Source: Dactylonectria macrodidyma (Eukaryota; Ascomycota; Sordariomycetes; Hypocreales; Nectriaceae). Taken from it: DNA of 64,000 nucleotides. Position numbers and translations under genes: made by a program. Under the pieces are notes generated by a model that searched no databases, had not been told where the DNA came from, and saw only the letters and a list, made by a program, of their open reading frames with translations. The stretch spans positions 1,860,001 to 1,924,000 of the forward strand of contig JAGMUV010000001.1 in NCBI GenBank assembly GCA_020744425.1, written 5' to 3'. Shown piece by piece: positions 12,524 to 23,334 of this stretch. Numbering within the stretch: position 1 is the stretch's first letter; each line of letters starts with the position of its first letter.

Positions 12524-13430
12524 ATGCTCCTCAGCATGGACATCATGAAGATGCGGGACTGGACCTATCTCGAAGATCCCCCAAAAGACATTGGTCCGGC
12601 CCGACACCTACTCGAGTTCTACAGCAAGATCCCCTACCAGGATCTCGACGATCACATCCGCCGTGTCGTAAGTGCCGCTATCCCAACAACCTGGGCGTTC
12701 GGCCACTCCACTGAACTATACTAACCTGACCTGCCTTGATCAGCGAGAGAAGGCATGGTGTATCTCCCAGTACCCTTGTGTTGGCCGGTGGAAATTCCTT
12801 TACATCCTAGATCCCCAGGACCCTCGATACCAACAGGTCCTCTTCCGCCTCAACGTCGCGGGCTCTCGTGATGTCCTCCTCGATCTGGGCTGTGGCGTTG
12901 GTCAAGTCATCCGACAGTTTCGTGCCGACGGCACAAAGGGCTCCCAACTCATCGGCACCGATTTGCAATCCAAGTTCATCGACATTGGATACGACCTCTT
13001 CCAAGATCGATCAAGCCTCGGTGCCACCTTTATTGCTGGCGACATGCTAGACCCCAACGACAAAGGACTAGCGGGCCTGCGTGGTAGGGTCACGATCATC
13101 CATGCCGGAAGCTTCTTCCACCTGTTCAACTGGGTCCAGCAACTCTACATGGCGAAGCGTTTGGTGGAATTCATCAAGCCTGGGACACGAAACGCGATGA
13201 TTTACGGCCGTCAAGTCGGTACCAACAACCCCGGAGCCTCCATGAACAGTGCCCGCTCGGCATATCTCCATGACCAGGACAGCTTCCAACAACTCTGGGA
13301 TGAGGTTGGAGTGTTGACAGGAACCCGCTGGCAAGTGCAGCTCGAAGCCACTGGCGAGCCAACCTCCAAGCTCCCAGGCTTCAACCACAACACATTCCCA
13401 GTCAACTTCACCATCTACCAGGTCTCTTGA
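12524..13430 (+). CDS. SAM-dependent methyltransferase, AusD/Trt5-like
   Basis: Exons are 12524-12667 and 12744-13430, giving 276 aa. The intron has GTAAGT and TGATCAG ends and is in phase 0. A second in-frame ATG at 12536 is equally possible as start. The class I methyltransferase motif I is LLDLGCGVGQVIRQF, followed by an acidic LIGTDLQ (motif II) and IIHAGSFFHLFNW. The N-terminal helical segment (FYSKIPYQDLDDHIRR) and YPCVGRWKFL match small methyltransferases found in fungal meroterpenoid clusters (AusD, Trt5). That placement rests on motif recall, and the substrate is unknown. No polyketide synthase, prenyltransferase, terpene cyclase or P450 lies within the window, so this is an orphan tailoring-type gene in gene-poor DNA. 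A CT-rich leader precedes the start. Confidence 0.8.
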
Positions 13431-15248
13431 ACCAAGGGTCACCGCATGGGTTCACATTTTCCAGTACCCTCTGCACAAGAGACAAACGCCGTGGCAACAA
13501 TGTTGTCCCCTTTCCTGCAAGAGACACAACTTTAATCTCGACGGCGTCGATCTCGACCCCTGTCAGCCTAGTCGACCTGTCTCAAATTAGGCCGACCACT
13601 GGCCCTGAATCAACTTGTGATTAGCGTCAGCATGAGGGCCGGAATCCACGGAAGACTTGGTGTTTTTTCCTTTCGAGTCGGTCACCTCCCGTCTTCGTCG
13701 TCTGGACGCACGATGGCAACCAGCGCGGATTTCGTCATGCAGCAATCCACACCCTTGACAGGGGTACACATCGGCCGCTCGGATTCTTCGGCCTTATTGC
13801 CGCAGGGTGCCATCGCTTCTACAGGATCATGACCCCTGACCCTGGCATTTATACTTTTTCCAGGCGCAGCATGGCAGAAGCTTCCGCGCGAAATACGTAA
13901 GCCGGCTGGAGCTAAGTCTACCACGACGACGCCCTTGGAAAAGCTTGTATACATTCGATAATGCGCAGAAGATCGCGTTGCAGATTCTCGGTATCATTGG
14001 CGTATTCCGCCCGGTGCTAGCGCGTCAGCGGCGCGGCATGAGTCTGAGCTTTCAACCATCAGACTCCAAAAAGAATAACTCACTTCAACTAGAACACTTA
14101 TGATGATTAACGAGGCGTTCAGAGCACATGGGCAATTATGTTTGGTATCGTGGATTTTGAAGCTTGGCACATGGGGAAAATGATGGGCAAGCCTCCGGGG
14201 GAAGAAAAACACGACACATCAATTTATATCTTTCCCAGACCAAACCCATATACATCTTAGTAGAGAGTGGAATATCTAAATTATGGACTAAACTATGCTA
14301 AAAGGGGCGATCGTCTGCTATAGTAGTCTATAGCATTCCTGATCCTTATCCTGATATTCATTATTAAGACAAAGGATATACTGATGCTTTGTAGCATGTG
14401 GTAGTTTTCTTCCCCAGGAAGGCAAGTTCATAATCCGCGGATGGTTCATGTTAACCATATCTATCCGTACATAAATAGCATAAGCATAGATATGGAAAGA
14501 ATCTTACCTAGAAAGGAAATGCAGGAAAAAACTTCTGCGCCACCAAATGCACCCCCACCTTCAACTCGAATCTGTTGGTCTACCGCAAGTGCAACGTTTG
14601 AATGTGCATGGTGGGATGATGTTCGTTTGCAACACTTAAATCGAATGCGACGACCTTTGGCTCTTATGTGATTGGCTGGAGAATTAACACAGCACGATAG
14701 TCATTGACCTCGAGTATATCAAAACCAAACCTACCTACGCATCTGGACTTAGAAACTCAGTGTCATACACGGCCTAGCCACGCATGCAAGTGCTTCGACC
14801 ACTCAGGACGGTTTGCAGTTGTCTCGACTCCTGAGACAAGATTGCCTTTTTCCATTCCGACCAGGAAATTGGCTTCAAATAAACAAACAAAACCAGAAAT
14901 AGCTAACATAACGATTCGTTCCGTTAACCACCACCATCAAGTCTCGTATTCTCTAACTACCTACCTACCTTTCTACTACCTAAGGTAGCTCTCTCACATG
15001 TTGACCCATCAATCAATGTTCGCGGGTGAATATCGGCTAAACAACCTCATTGCCCCTCCATGCGTTCAAGCTTCACACATCCCTCCACGGCTATACTGCT
15101 GAGACAGATTCCAAATTCCCACAACGCTTCGGCTCTGGTGCTCATCTTTCATATCTGATCGCGTCCTCTTGCCTCCACGGCACTGGCGGTGACGCTGCGT
15201 TTCTTTCCCCATAGTTATGCTCCCCCGGAGGATGTATATTTTGCCACA
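13431..15248. other. Intergenic interval between the methyltransferase and PAN2
   Basis: No gene is supported here. The stretch from about 14.0 to 15.0 kb is visibly AT-richer than the neighbouring genes and contains a miniature inverted-repeat element. CTACCTAAGGTAG lies at 14976-14988, after a CTAC-repeat tract. The last several hundred bases presumably carry the PAN2 promoter. Confidence 0.5.
14192..14420. mobile_element. MITE-like element, family A copy 1
   Basis: The left end contains GGGGGAAGAAAAACACGACA (from 14197). The right end, read on the minus strand, contains GGGGAAGAAAACTACCACAT. The 229 bp element is AT-rich inside and has no coding capacity. It is flanked by the direct repeat GGCAAG at 14186-14191 and 14421-14426, the expected footprint of target-site duplication. 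Copies 2 and 3 lie at 35732 and 55541. The exact border is uncertain by a few bases. Confidence 0.7.
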
Positions 15249-18200
15249 ATGGACGGAGATTGGGATGAAGTATGTTGGCCCAACGGCGCACTCACGCTGC
15301 CCTGTCGCCAGGTTGTCTGCGGCCTCTTGATGCGACTGTCGAGGTGATATCGAGATTGCACTCGTGGCATCATCCAGACGCCCTTCTTGCGCCAGCGCGC
15401 CTGGCGCTGTGTGCTGCGTGCCAAGCTGTGCTGACCCGTGTCGACTCTAGGTCGCCCGGATTCAGTTCCCGCCCCCGGGTGTGCACGCGATGCCCACACC
15501 CGTAACGACTATGACCTTCGATACCTCTCAAGAGCTCCTCTGGACTGGAAATGACTATGTATGCCGTGATTCCTGCCCAACTACCTCACCACGGGTGCTC
15601 ACATGGTCCTAGGGCCGCGTAACTTCCTTCTATGGTACCGAGCTTCAGCGATATACTTCCTTTAAGGCCCATCTGTCTCCTGAAGGTCCGGTGCGCCAGA
15701 TCCTCGTCAACGAGAAAGGCGTTGTGGCGCTCGGTTCCAAGGATGTTCACATGGCGCTAAGGAGAGGGCCGCCGTTGTGGCATATTAAGTATGCAGTGGT
15801 ACACGTCCAAGACTCCCTCATCATCAGTCACTAACCAACGCAGACATGATGATATGAAGGACTTACGATGTATGTGCTTTACATCAAAGGGTACGGCCGA
15901 GATCCTCGTCGCTGGTCTACAGGATACGATGCTTGTAATTGACCTCATTAAGGGCGATGTCGTCAAACAAGTATGATAGCCCCCTCCTTTCGTCTGTCTG
16001 AAGATGCTGACAATCGCACCAAGGTACCTACCGAACACCAGTATACGACAATGAAACGGGGTCGTTACATTTGTGCCGCTACCAAGAACGGCTCGGTTGA
16101 TCTTCTCGACCCTATCAGCTTTACTGTCGTCAAGACCTGGATTGCCCATTCAGCCTTAATCAACGATATGGATGCCCAGCACGACTTCATCGTTACCTGT
16201 GGATACTCCCTCAGACAGGGCCAAAACTATATGCTGGATCCATTCCTCAACGTCTTCGACATCAAGAAAATGTCGTCGATGCCACCGATCCCTTTTCCAG
16301 CAGGCGCCGCATATGTACGCATGCATCCCCGAATGCTGACGACCAGCATAGTCGTATCTCAGAGCGGCCAAATTCATGTCGTGGACCTCATGAACCCGAA
16401 TACTAGCAACGTTCGTCAGGCAAATGTCCTAACGTATCTCAGCATGTTTGAGATAGCCCCTTCTGGCGAGGCCATGGCGTTGACGGATCCCGAGTGTCAT
16501 ATTCATCTCTGGGGTTCCCCAACTAAGCTTCACTTTGTCGACCTTCCCACTCCCATCGAATTTGCAACCCCCGAGGAGCCCCTTCCTTCTATTGACTGGA
16601 CAGCTGAGACGTGAGTTGAACTGAACCTATCTTCGCTTTCGTCTAATTGATAGCCCTAGACCCCTGAACTCAATCGGCCTTCCTTATTACCGAGAAGTCC
16701 TGGCCTCAGCCTGGCCAGATATGCCACACGACGTTGGAGCTCCTCCCCCCAAGTACGACACCCAGTTTTTATCAGGGCTCAAGGTAACCGAGTTTGGCCT
16801 TTACGGTAGAAACACTCGTGGGCTTCGACGAAATCAAGTCGAAGACACACGGAATTTCAACAAGTCGGTCCACTCGGGTCTCAAGGCACCCAAGTTCCTC
16901 AGCGAGAAGGCACGAGAGCTAGCAACATCTACACCAAAGGCCTCTGATAAAGCAGATGAACTGGGTAGCCCTCTCGCCGAAACAGAATCTGAGAGTAAGA
17001 AGTCAGAGGTGCCAGTCATGTACCGCAATGTCGAGATAAAGTACAGTAAATTTGGCGTGGATGATTTCGACTTTGGGTCAGTACATTCTGAGTTGTCACA
17101 TTGGGGACTATTGACTGACGTGGTACAGCTTTTACAATCGAACCCGTTACTCTGGACTCGAGATTCACATTTCGAACTCGTACGCAAACTCACTGCTTCA
17201 GATCATGCACTTTACTCCTGTTCTCCGTAACCTTGCTCTTCAGCATGCTGCCACCGCCTGTGTTGGCGAGATATGCCTCCTATGCGAACTGGGCTTCCTC
17301 TTTGATATGCTTGAGAAGGCAGAAGGCTCCATTTGCCAAGCGACGAACCTATTGAAAACCCTGAGCAGTCACCCCCAAGGTATTTGAATCAGCAGACATA
17401 ATTAATCATCTGTTTACTGACTGGCGTAGCTGGACCTCTTGGTCTTCTCGAAGAGGACTCGCTTGGTTCCTCTTTGAATGTCATGCTGCAAGGCTTGACA
17501 AGATTCCTACTAGACAAGATTGTTCATGATCACAAGCTGATCAACCCGAACTCCTCAGCGATGGAACAGGTTTGCTTTACCCATTCCATATGGCATATGA
17601 TATGGCTAAATGAAGCTAGGTCCTCGCAACGTCCGCAACCAGTTCTATTAGATGTATGAATTGCAGGAGCGAGTACACTAGGCCTGGATCGACTTTCGTA
17701 AACGATTTGCTCTATCCTTCAGCTGTAAGTTCACATCGAACCTTTACCCCGATCAAGCTAACAGAATCTCCAGAAGTCCGGCGGACGAAATATAAAGCAA
17801 CAACGGACCACTTTTTCACAAGTACTCAAGAACAGTGTCGAGAGGGAGACGACCTCGAAAGGATGGTGTAGTAGATGCCAACGATATCAAACGATTGCCA
17901 CCAGAAAAAGCATCCACAGCATCCCAGCCGTACTTCTTCTAAATACCGCTATAACCAACATGGATCACAGAAGTCTCTGGTCGACTCCAGGGTGGCTTCC
18001 AGAAGAGATTGGAATTATTGTTGAGCAGGGGCAGTTCTTCTGTTATGAAGGGGAAGATCTGAAACTACACCTGCAACGAGGCATGCACAACATTACGGTG
18101 TACTCACTCATCGGTGTTGCTATAAACATCGAAAGCGGCCAGACACAGAAATCGCACCTCGTATCGATGGTTAATGGCAAGTTGTGGCTCAAAAATTCGC

Positions 18201-19355
18201 TCATATATGACTAACAAGTAGACAGTTGCACATGCTGAGCCGGTGGCGCCAGCTGAGAGCCAGTGGCACCTGTTCAACGACTTCCACGTACGATCCGTCA
18301 GCACGGAGGAGGCGCTCGCTTTCAACACGTCCTGGAAAGTCCCTGCAGTCGTTGCCTACCAGGTGAAGGACGCCAACAACAAGCTCGACACGGACTGGAA
18401 GAAGAATCTCGACACATCAATTCTATACCAGAATCTAAAGTATGGCCGTTCATCCGTAGCTTGAGCAATGATGCTGACATGCACTCGCAGTCCCAATCCA
18501 GAGAATGAGGTCAAGACGTACCAGCTCTTGAAATCTGAGACAGAGGCGCCTGGACCAGAGACCATTATAGCACTTGATACCGAATTCGTAGCAGTGCGAC
18601 AGTCGGAGATCGAGATGAACTCCGATGGTGAACGGGAGACGATTCGACCTATAGTATATGCGCTCGCTCGAGCTTCGGTGGTGCGAGGGCAGGGCGAGGA
18701 TGAGGGTACCCCTTTTATCGATGATTACATCGCGATTCGAGAGCCGATTGTCGACTATCTGACGTCGTACTCTGGCATCACGGAGCAAGACTTGGATCCT
18801 CGCGTCTCGACGCACAGCCTACTCCCACTCAAGATGGCATACAAGAAGCTTTGGATCCTACTCAACCTTGGATGCAAGTTCCTGGGCCACGGCTTGAAGC
18901 AAGATTTTCGAGTCATCAACATCCATGTCCCCAAGTGTCAGGTTATCGACACAATCGACCTATTCTATCTCAAATCTCGCTTGCGCAAGCTCTCTTTAGC
19001 GTTCCTGGCGTGGTACCTGCTCAAGGAAGACATTCAGTTGGAAACGCACGACTCAATCGAGGATTCCAGAACAGCGCTCAAGTTGTATCGAAAGTATCTG
19101 GAATTTCAGGATGCCGGGATTCTTGAGACGATGCTACAAGACATATACCGCGCTGGCCGGGATGTCAACTTCAAGCCGCCTCGGAAAGATGACGGGCAGC
19201 TCCCGAGAAGTGAAACGCCCCCTCCTTTACCGGCTGACGGGACTGTAGCTCCCTCAACTCCGGTGAGGGCGACGGGGATTGCGGTCCAGACACCTGGGTC
19301 CGCGTTCGGAGCGGGCACAATTTGGACTCCAGGGAAGGGATCGCCACTCCCGTAG
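15249..19355 (+). CDS. PAN2: PAN2, catalytic subunit of the PAN2-PAN3 poly(A) nuclease
   Basis: Twelve exons: 15249-15269, 15451-15558, 15613-15788, 15844-15970, 16024-16610, 16660-17076, 17129-17379, 17430-17569, 17620-17724, 17774-18176, 18226-18439 and 18491-19355. They sum to 1137 aa, the usual size. The order is an N-terminal WD40 region, a linker that binds PAN3, a catalytically inactive ubiquitin-hydrolase-like domain ([11 protein letters not shown], then paired CxxC motifs MNCRSEY and WCSRCQR), and a DEDDh 3'-5' exonuclease. Catalytic residues are visible: D879 and E881 in ALDTEF, D988 in LGHGLKQDF, and H1036 and D1041 in [10 protein letters not shown]. The complex trims long poly(A) tails in the cytoplasm before CCR4-NOT acts. 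The first exon encodes only seven residues. Intron 10 appears to use a GC donor. The C-terminal tail is Pro/Thr-rich. Confidence 0.96.
18177..18225 (+). other. Probable GC-AG intron in PAN2
   Basis: After the codons for SMVN the DNA reads G then GCAAGT, a strong non-canonical GC donor, and the intron ends in GACAG. Splicing G to TT restores codon V and continues as [12 protein letters not shown] then WHLFNDF, the conserved PAN2 sequence. The only nearby GT (GTTGTG) is a poor donor and gives a worse join. Confidence 0.7.
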
Positions 19356-20263
19356 TTGTTGCTTGATGGAAGCGTCACGTTGTTAATATGAGATGGGTGG
19401 CGAAAATCAGGAATTCATCTCAGTGCACGCCTCTACTGTGTGGCGTTAAAGCGTGCCCAAGTGGTGACAACACGACGGCATCTCGACAAGGTTTTGACAA
19501 CATTGCTACTTGTTATGGTTACGCATGCAGTGCCTCCGAGGCACACTTACCACGATGCAACACCTCCGTCCTTTTTTGACCACCTAGTCGTGCGTGTTAG
19601 AGGTCGATATGGTGTCTGCCGTCATTCAATTATGGACGACATACGGGCGTTAATAGCCCTGCTCTATCAACAACACATATGGGAGACGACTAACGTCCAG
19701 GACGTTAGGATGACCTGGTGACTGGAGGGCTTAGACTCTAATACTACACAAGTTTATAAGGACTCCCTCTTGGAACGCTGGTGACATGCGATTTCTGTGC
19801 TAGTGGCTCATGTTTATTCTCGTTGGTAGTCATGTGCGTGTCGTCGAGGTTGTCCAGTATAGGGTACGACACCCGCAAAAGCTAGAGGAGCTAGGATTGT
19901 CGTCTATTGGAGGCGGGCCGATTAAGTTGTGTTGCGCCCTTCGTCGGAGTCAACTCTTCCAAAAGATAACTAGTAGTGACCGAATTGTTTTCGCAAATAT
20001 AGGAACACAGGGCCGGTTGACACATTGGAGCGATTTGATGAAGTTGCTTCATGAAAAAACAATGTCAGTCATGGGGGGTGGAGGATGAGACGCTGTAGCG
20101 AGAAAAAGGAATCCTACGTTTACGGTGTTCCATAGACATGAAATTGCTGTCGTTGTGAGTCTAGTTTTACATGGATTTTGGATATAATTGTATGTATGAT
20201 AATCCGAGCGTTTGGCTCAGCCATCATCACCACCTCGTTGGGGTTTCCTAATCGGGTAAGCGG

Positions 20264-20325
20264 CGCGAGCATCCCTGAATGATGCTCAATGTCGGGGTTG
20301 ATGACGATGATGCTGGATGCTCGCG
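20264..20325. promoter_or_regulatory. 11-bp inverted repeat upstream of the cupin gene
   Basis: CGCGAGCATCC at 20264-20274 and its exact reverse complement GGATGCTCGCG at 20315-20325 are separated by 40 bp. They lie 36-97 bp upstream of a TATA box. The layout would suit a dimeric regulator, but the binding factor is not known. Confidence 0.45.
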
Positions 20326-20360
20326 ACTCCGAAGTGGCCGAAGGAATGAAGGTGAAAATG

Positions 20361-20367
20361 TATAAGT
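20361..20367 (+). promoter_or_regulatory. TATA box of the cupin gene
   Basis: TATAAGT lies 194 bp before the ATG. It is followed by a CAATTCGACTCTC-type pyrimidine-rich leader and TCATC triplets before the start. A clear TATA box is often seen on inducible rather than housekeeping fungal genes. Confidence 0.5.
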
Positions 20368-20554
20368 AGAGACAGAATCAAACCGTTTGTTCCAGTCATT
20401 CAGACAACCAATTCGACTCTCTCATCATCCCTGTTTTGCAACACAGCACTTACACCATCGTCTTGTCTCTGTCTAAGACGCTGTTGCTCGTCAGCGTACG
20501 CTCTACTATCTTACTACAGAGGTCACCCATAGATAAACCACCAATACCTTCATC

Positions 20555-21103
20555 ATGGCTCATCAAAACATCACGCCGAGCGAGGACAGCTCTCTCCCTC
20601 GCCTCGTGAGAACCGCTCACACCGAAGACGGCACGTCCATCTTCGCATCCGACGCTCGCCTCACGCCTTTCATGCCCTTTGGTCCCCAAGCTGGCGCCTT
20701 CACCATCTTTGACATCCGTCAATCCGTGCCAGTCAACAACATGGATCCGATCCCTGCCTTCTCCAACACGCTGCCGCGATGTCCCCCCCAAGGCGCCATC
20801 TGCTGCCTCACTCGGATCCAGCCTGGTGCCGGCTCCCCGATGCACCGCACGGAGAGCATCGACTACTGCGTCGTCATTTCTGGAGAAATTGTCTTGGTTC
20901 TCGATGGTGGTGACGAGAAGACCATCCGGGCTGGGGAGTTCATTGTTCAGCAAGGTGTGAATCACAAATGGCTTAACCGCACAGATATGCCATGTCAAAT
21001 CTTGTTTGTTATGCTTGCGGCGGACAAGATTGTTCTCGAGGACGGAACAGGACTGGATGAAACGGTCTTCAAGACTGAAAAACCTGGTGGTCCATTGAAC
21101 TAG
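20555..21103 (+). CDS. Single-domain cupin protein
   Basis: One exon, 182 aa. Cupin motif 1 is degenerate: PGAGSPMHRTESIDYCVVISG keeps one His and the Glu, but the usual second His is replaced by Thr. Motif 2 is GEFIVQQGVNHKWLN, with its conserved His. Metal binding is therefore plausible but incomplete compared with classical HxH cupins. There is no signal peptide, so a cytosolic role is expected. Related small fungal cupins often sit beside oxidoreductases or transcription factors, with unknown substrates. The gene stops only 18 bp from the end of the convergent zinc-cluster factor, so their 3' ends must overlap or abut. The start is fixed by the first ATG after the TATA-driven leader. Confidence 0.85.
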   Translation: MAHQNITPSEDSSLPRLVRTAHTEDGTSIFASDARLTPFMPFGPQAGAFTIFDIRQSVPVNNMDPIPAFSNTLPRCPPQGAICCLTRIQPGAGSPMHRTESIDYCVVISGEIVLVLDGGDEKTIRAGEFIVQQGVNHKWLNRTDMPCQILFVMLAADKIVLEDGTGLDETVFKTEKPGGPLN

Positions 21104-21121
21104 ACACATGCCTTGCTTCTG

Positions 21122-22871
21122 TCATATTATAGATAGATGGCCTAAATTCGACTTCATTCCCGTGCAGTCTCGTATCCTCCCCAAAACCGTTTGCGCCGCG
21201 GCTTTTTGTAACGCGGTGGACATTCCTTCGGCATCCTTGATGATTCTCATGGGCCACAGTAGAAGGTATGCGCCAATTGCCTGGCACCGAGGTGGCTTCG
21301 ATGGGTGTGGGAGGCAGCGACCCAGGTGATCCAGTTCGCCAAACGACTGTGGAACCGTAGCCAGGATATCATCTGCTAAACCCTCTATATGAGACAGAGA
21401 TGTTTCTTCATCATACCCAATGATATCTTCCGAGTCTAGCCATTGGTGTCGTACGGTAATCGACTTGGCCCTCTTGAGGCAGTCTAGCAATTTCTGATGG
21501 AGGATGATTCGTGCTGTGCGGTGGTAGTTCCACTCATAGGCCATCCAGACATCCCGGTGAAGCTCAATCTTTTCCGGAAACCGGCTAATGACTTCTTGGT
21601 CGCCTATGATATCACTCTTTTGAAGCGTTCTAAAATGCCACTCGGGCTTGCATCGTTGCAGAATAGCCTGTTGATCGAGACGTATCATTTGCGGAAACAA
21701 GTCAAGAAACTGCTCGAAATCGAGCGTCTCCGCACTTAGGGACTGGAGGATTTCGTTTGCCTTTTGGCACATTGTTGAAATCTCCAACGCATTCTTCTCC
21801 AGGCTCACGGTCGGAATTTCGTCGTTGAGGGCGTTTAGCCAGGTTTCGGACTCTGGGAGGGGAGCTGTCTGTTTTGCTAGTTGTTGCTTTTGCTAGTTGG
21901 GGGAGGTGATTAGCGAGTTGCGATAGCCGCCAGCATGCCCAATACCTACTAAACGATGGTGTGCAAGACGAAATAAGCTCCAACCTCTGGGGTCGTGAAA
22001 CTGCTCGTGGCCGCGAAGCCTTAGGATGTGGGCCATGCCTTGGGCATGAGACCCGAGGGATGACGCCTCAGGCACGAAGAGGGTCTGTACAGTTCATAAG
22101 GTAAGCACCAAATGGTTGAACGCGAAAGGGACGGAGGTCTCACCTCAAATAAATCAAGAACTACCACGGCCATCAGATCGTAATCATCTGGCGTCTTGCC
22201 CTTCTCGGCCAAGGACTTCCCCAGGGCGCTCAAGGCCTGTCCATAGCACTCCAGCGCCTTGGGAGCAAGAAGCTCCGAGTCATTCTCCCGCGAGAGATCC
22301 GCGATACCTGCGGCCTGGACCGCCCAGCGCAGCGCGTGGCGGCCATCGACGTTGACATCTTTGAACAGGCAAGGCAGATGCTCAAGGAAGCCCGGAGACG
22401 AAGACTCGTTGCACGGATAGATGACGTACTTGTCCATAAAGTTGGCTACTGCCTGATCTTCCATTCTCGGCGCATCTTTTCCAGGAGGCGGCGTCTTCAG
22501 CCAAGGTAGAGCAGAGGGTAGTTGGAGTCTCGAGAGGTCCTGGGGCGGAGTCGTCGACGGCCTTTCGAGAGACCTGCTCCTTGTCTGCCTTGAGCTGGTG
22601 GAAGACGAAGCGCTACGTCCGCTGACTGACTCGGCCTGGCTCTTGAGGGCTACCTTGTCTGTCTCGTGCTGGAAGATGAGGTCTGCTTCGTCCCTGTAGC
22701 CCACGCAGAGCTCGCTGCGAGCCAGACACCGCTGACACGAGGGACGACCGCCATCACACTATAAATGGGCAGACGATCAGTATCCCGCAATGAGGGTCAA
22801 CTGGGATATGAGAGACGTACCTTGACGCGTCGCTGACGGCAGCGCAGACAGCCCCGGCTTCGATGCGCCAT
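21122..22871 (-). CDS. Zn2Cys6 transcription factor with fungal TF C-terminal domain
   Basis: Exons in transcription order are 22871-22821, 22758-22144, 22084-21950 and 21892-21122, giving 523 aa. The zinc cluster starts at once (GCLRCRQRRVK, then CDGGRPSCQRC) and is cut by the first intron after the second-Cys half, a common intron position in this family. The first exon is only 17 codons. A Ser/Arg-rich linker follows, then the helical domain typical of this class with HILRLRGHEQFHDPRG and LFRLAHHRLQKQQLA. For the third donor I chose GTAGGT, because it keeps the conserved RLQKQQ join. Target genes are unknown. The convergent cupin ends 18 bp away, which makes it a candidate partner by position only. 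Confidence 0.88.
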
Positions 22872-23334
22872 GATGCCGTCTAATACGACTTGAGAAGTTG
22901 AGAATGGTTGAAGACACTGCCCCGCATAACAGGCTGACAGGATGTCGGTTTGTCACTAGTTGGCCTTTATTAATAACACTACACCTGTTAATAAATGCAC
23001 GGATAACTGCCCGAGTACCTTGTCTCCTAAGGTGTCTAGTCGATAGCTTTGTCATGGTATCAACTGGTTTAACTCACTCTCATGAATCACGTTTATTAAT
23101 AGCAACCATACTCAGGCGACAAGGACGAGGACACACCCAGCGTAACGCACGCAATGATTGCCTCCCGAATGAACATCCCGTAACCTTCTTTCGTGACCCC
23201 TGGGCGGCCCAATGCCTCGTGTCAAAGGAGCCGCCCCTTTTAGATCCAACGATTTAATTTCAAAGATTCGCAGCTGCAAGGTATAGTAGTGCACAGTCCA
23301 AACTCCCCCCGTTGCCCCACGCTAAAAAGTTCAT
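22872..23334. other. Intergenic interval, zinc-cluster promoter
   Basis: Between two minus-strand genes. It holds the promoter of the zinc-cluster factor and the 3' region of the acetyltransferase gene. No repeat or RNA gene is seen. Confidence 0.5.

Larger units (their letters stand above)
19356..20554. other. Intergenic interval between PAN2 and the cupin gene
   Basis: No gene is seen. CTAACGTCCAGGACGTTAG at 19690-19708 is a perfect 9-bp inverted repeat around one base, a possible hairpin downstream of PAN2. The right third is the cupin promoter, with an 11-bp inverted repeat and a TATA box. Confidence 0.55.

Noticed and set aside
12524..22871. Secondary-metabolite cluster (methyltransferase, cupin, zinc-cluster factor)
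   Set aside because: No core synthase is present and PAN2, a housekeeping gene, lies between the members.
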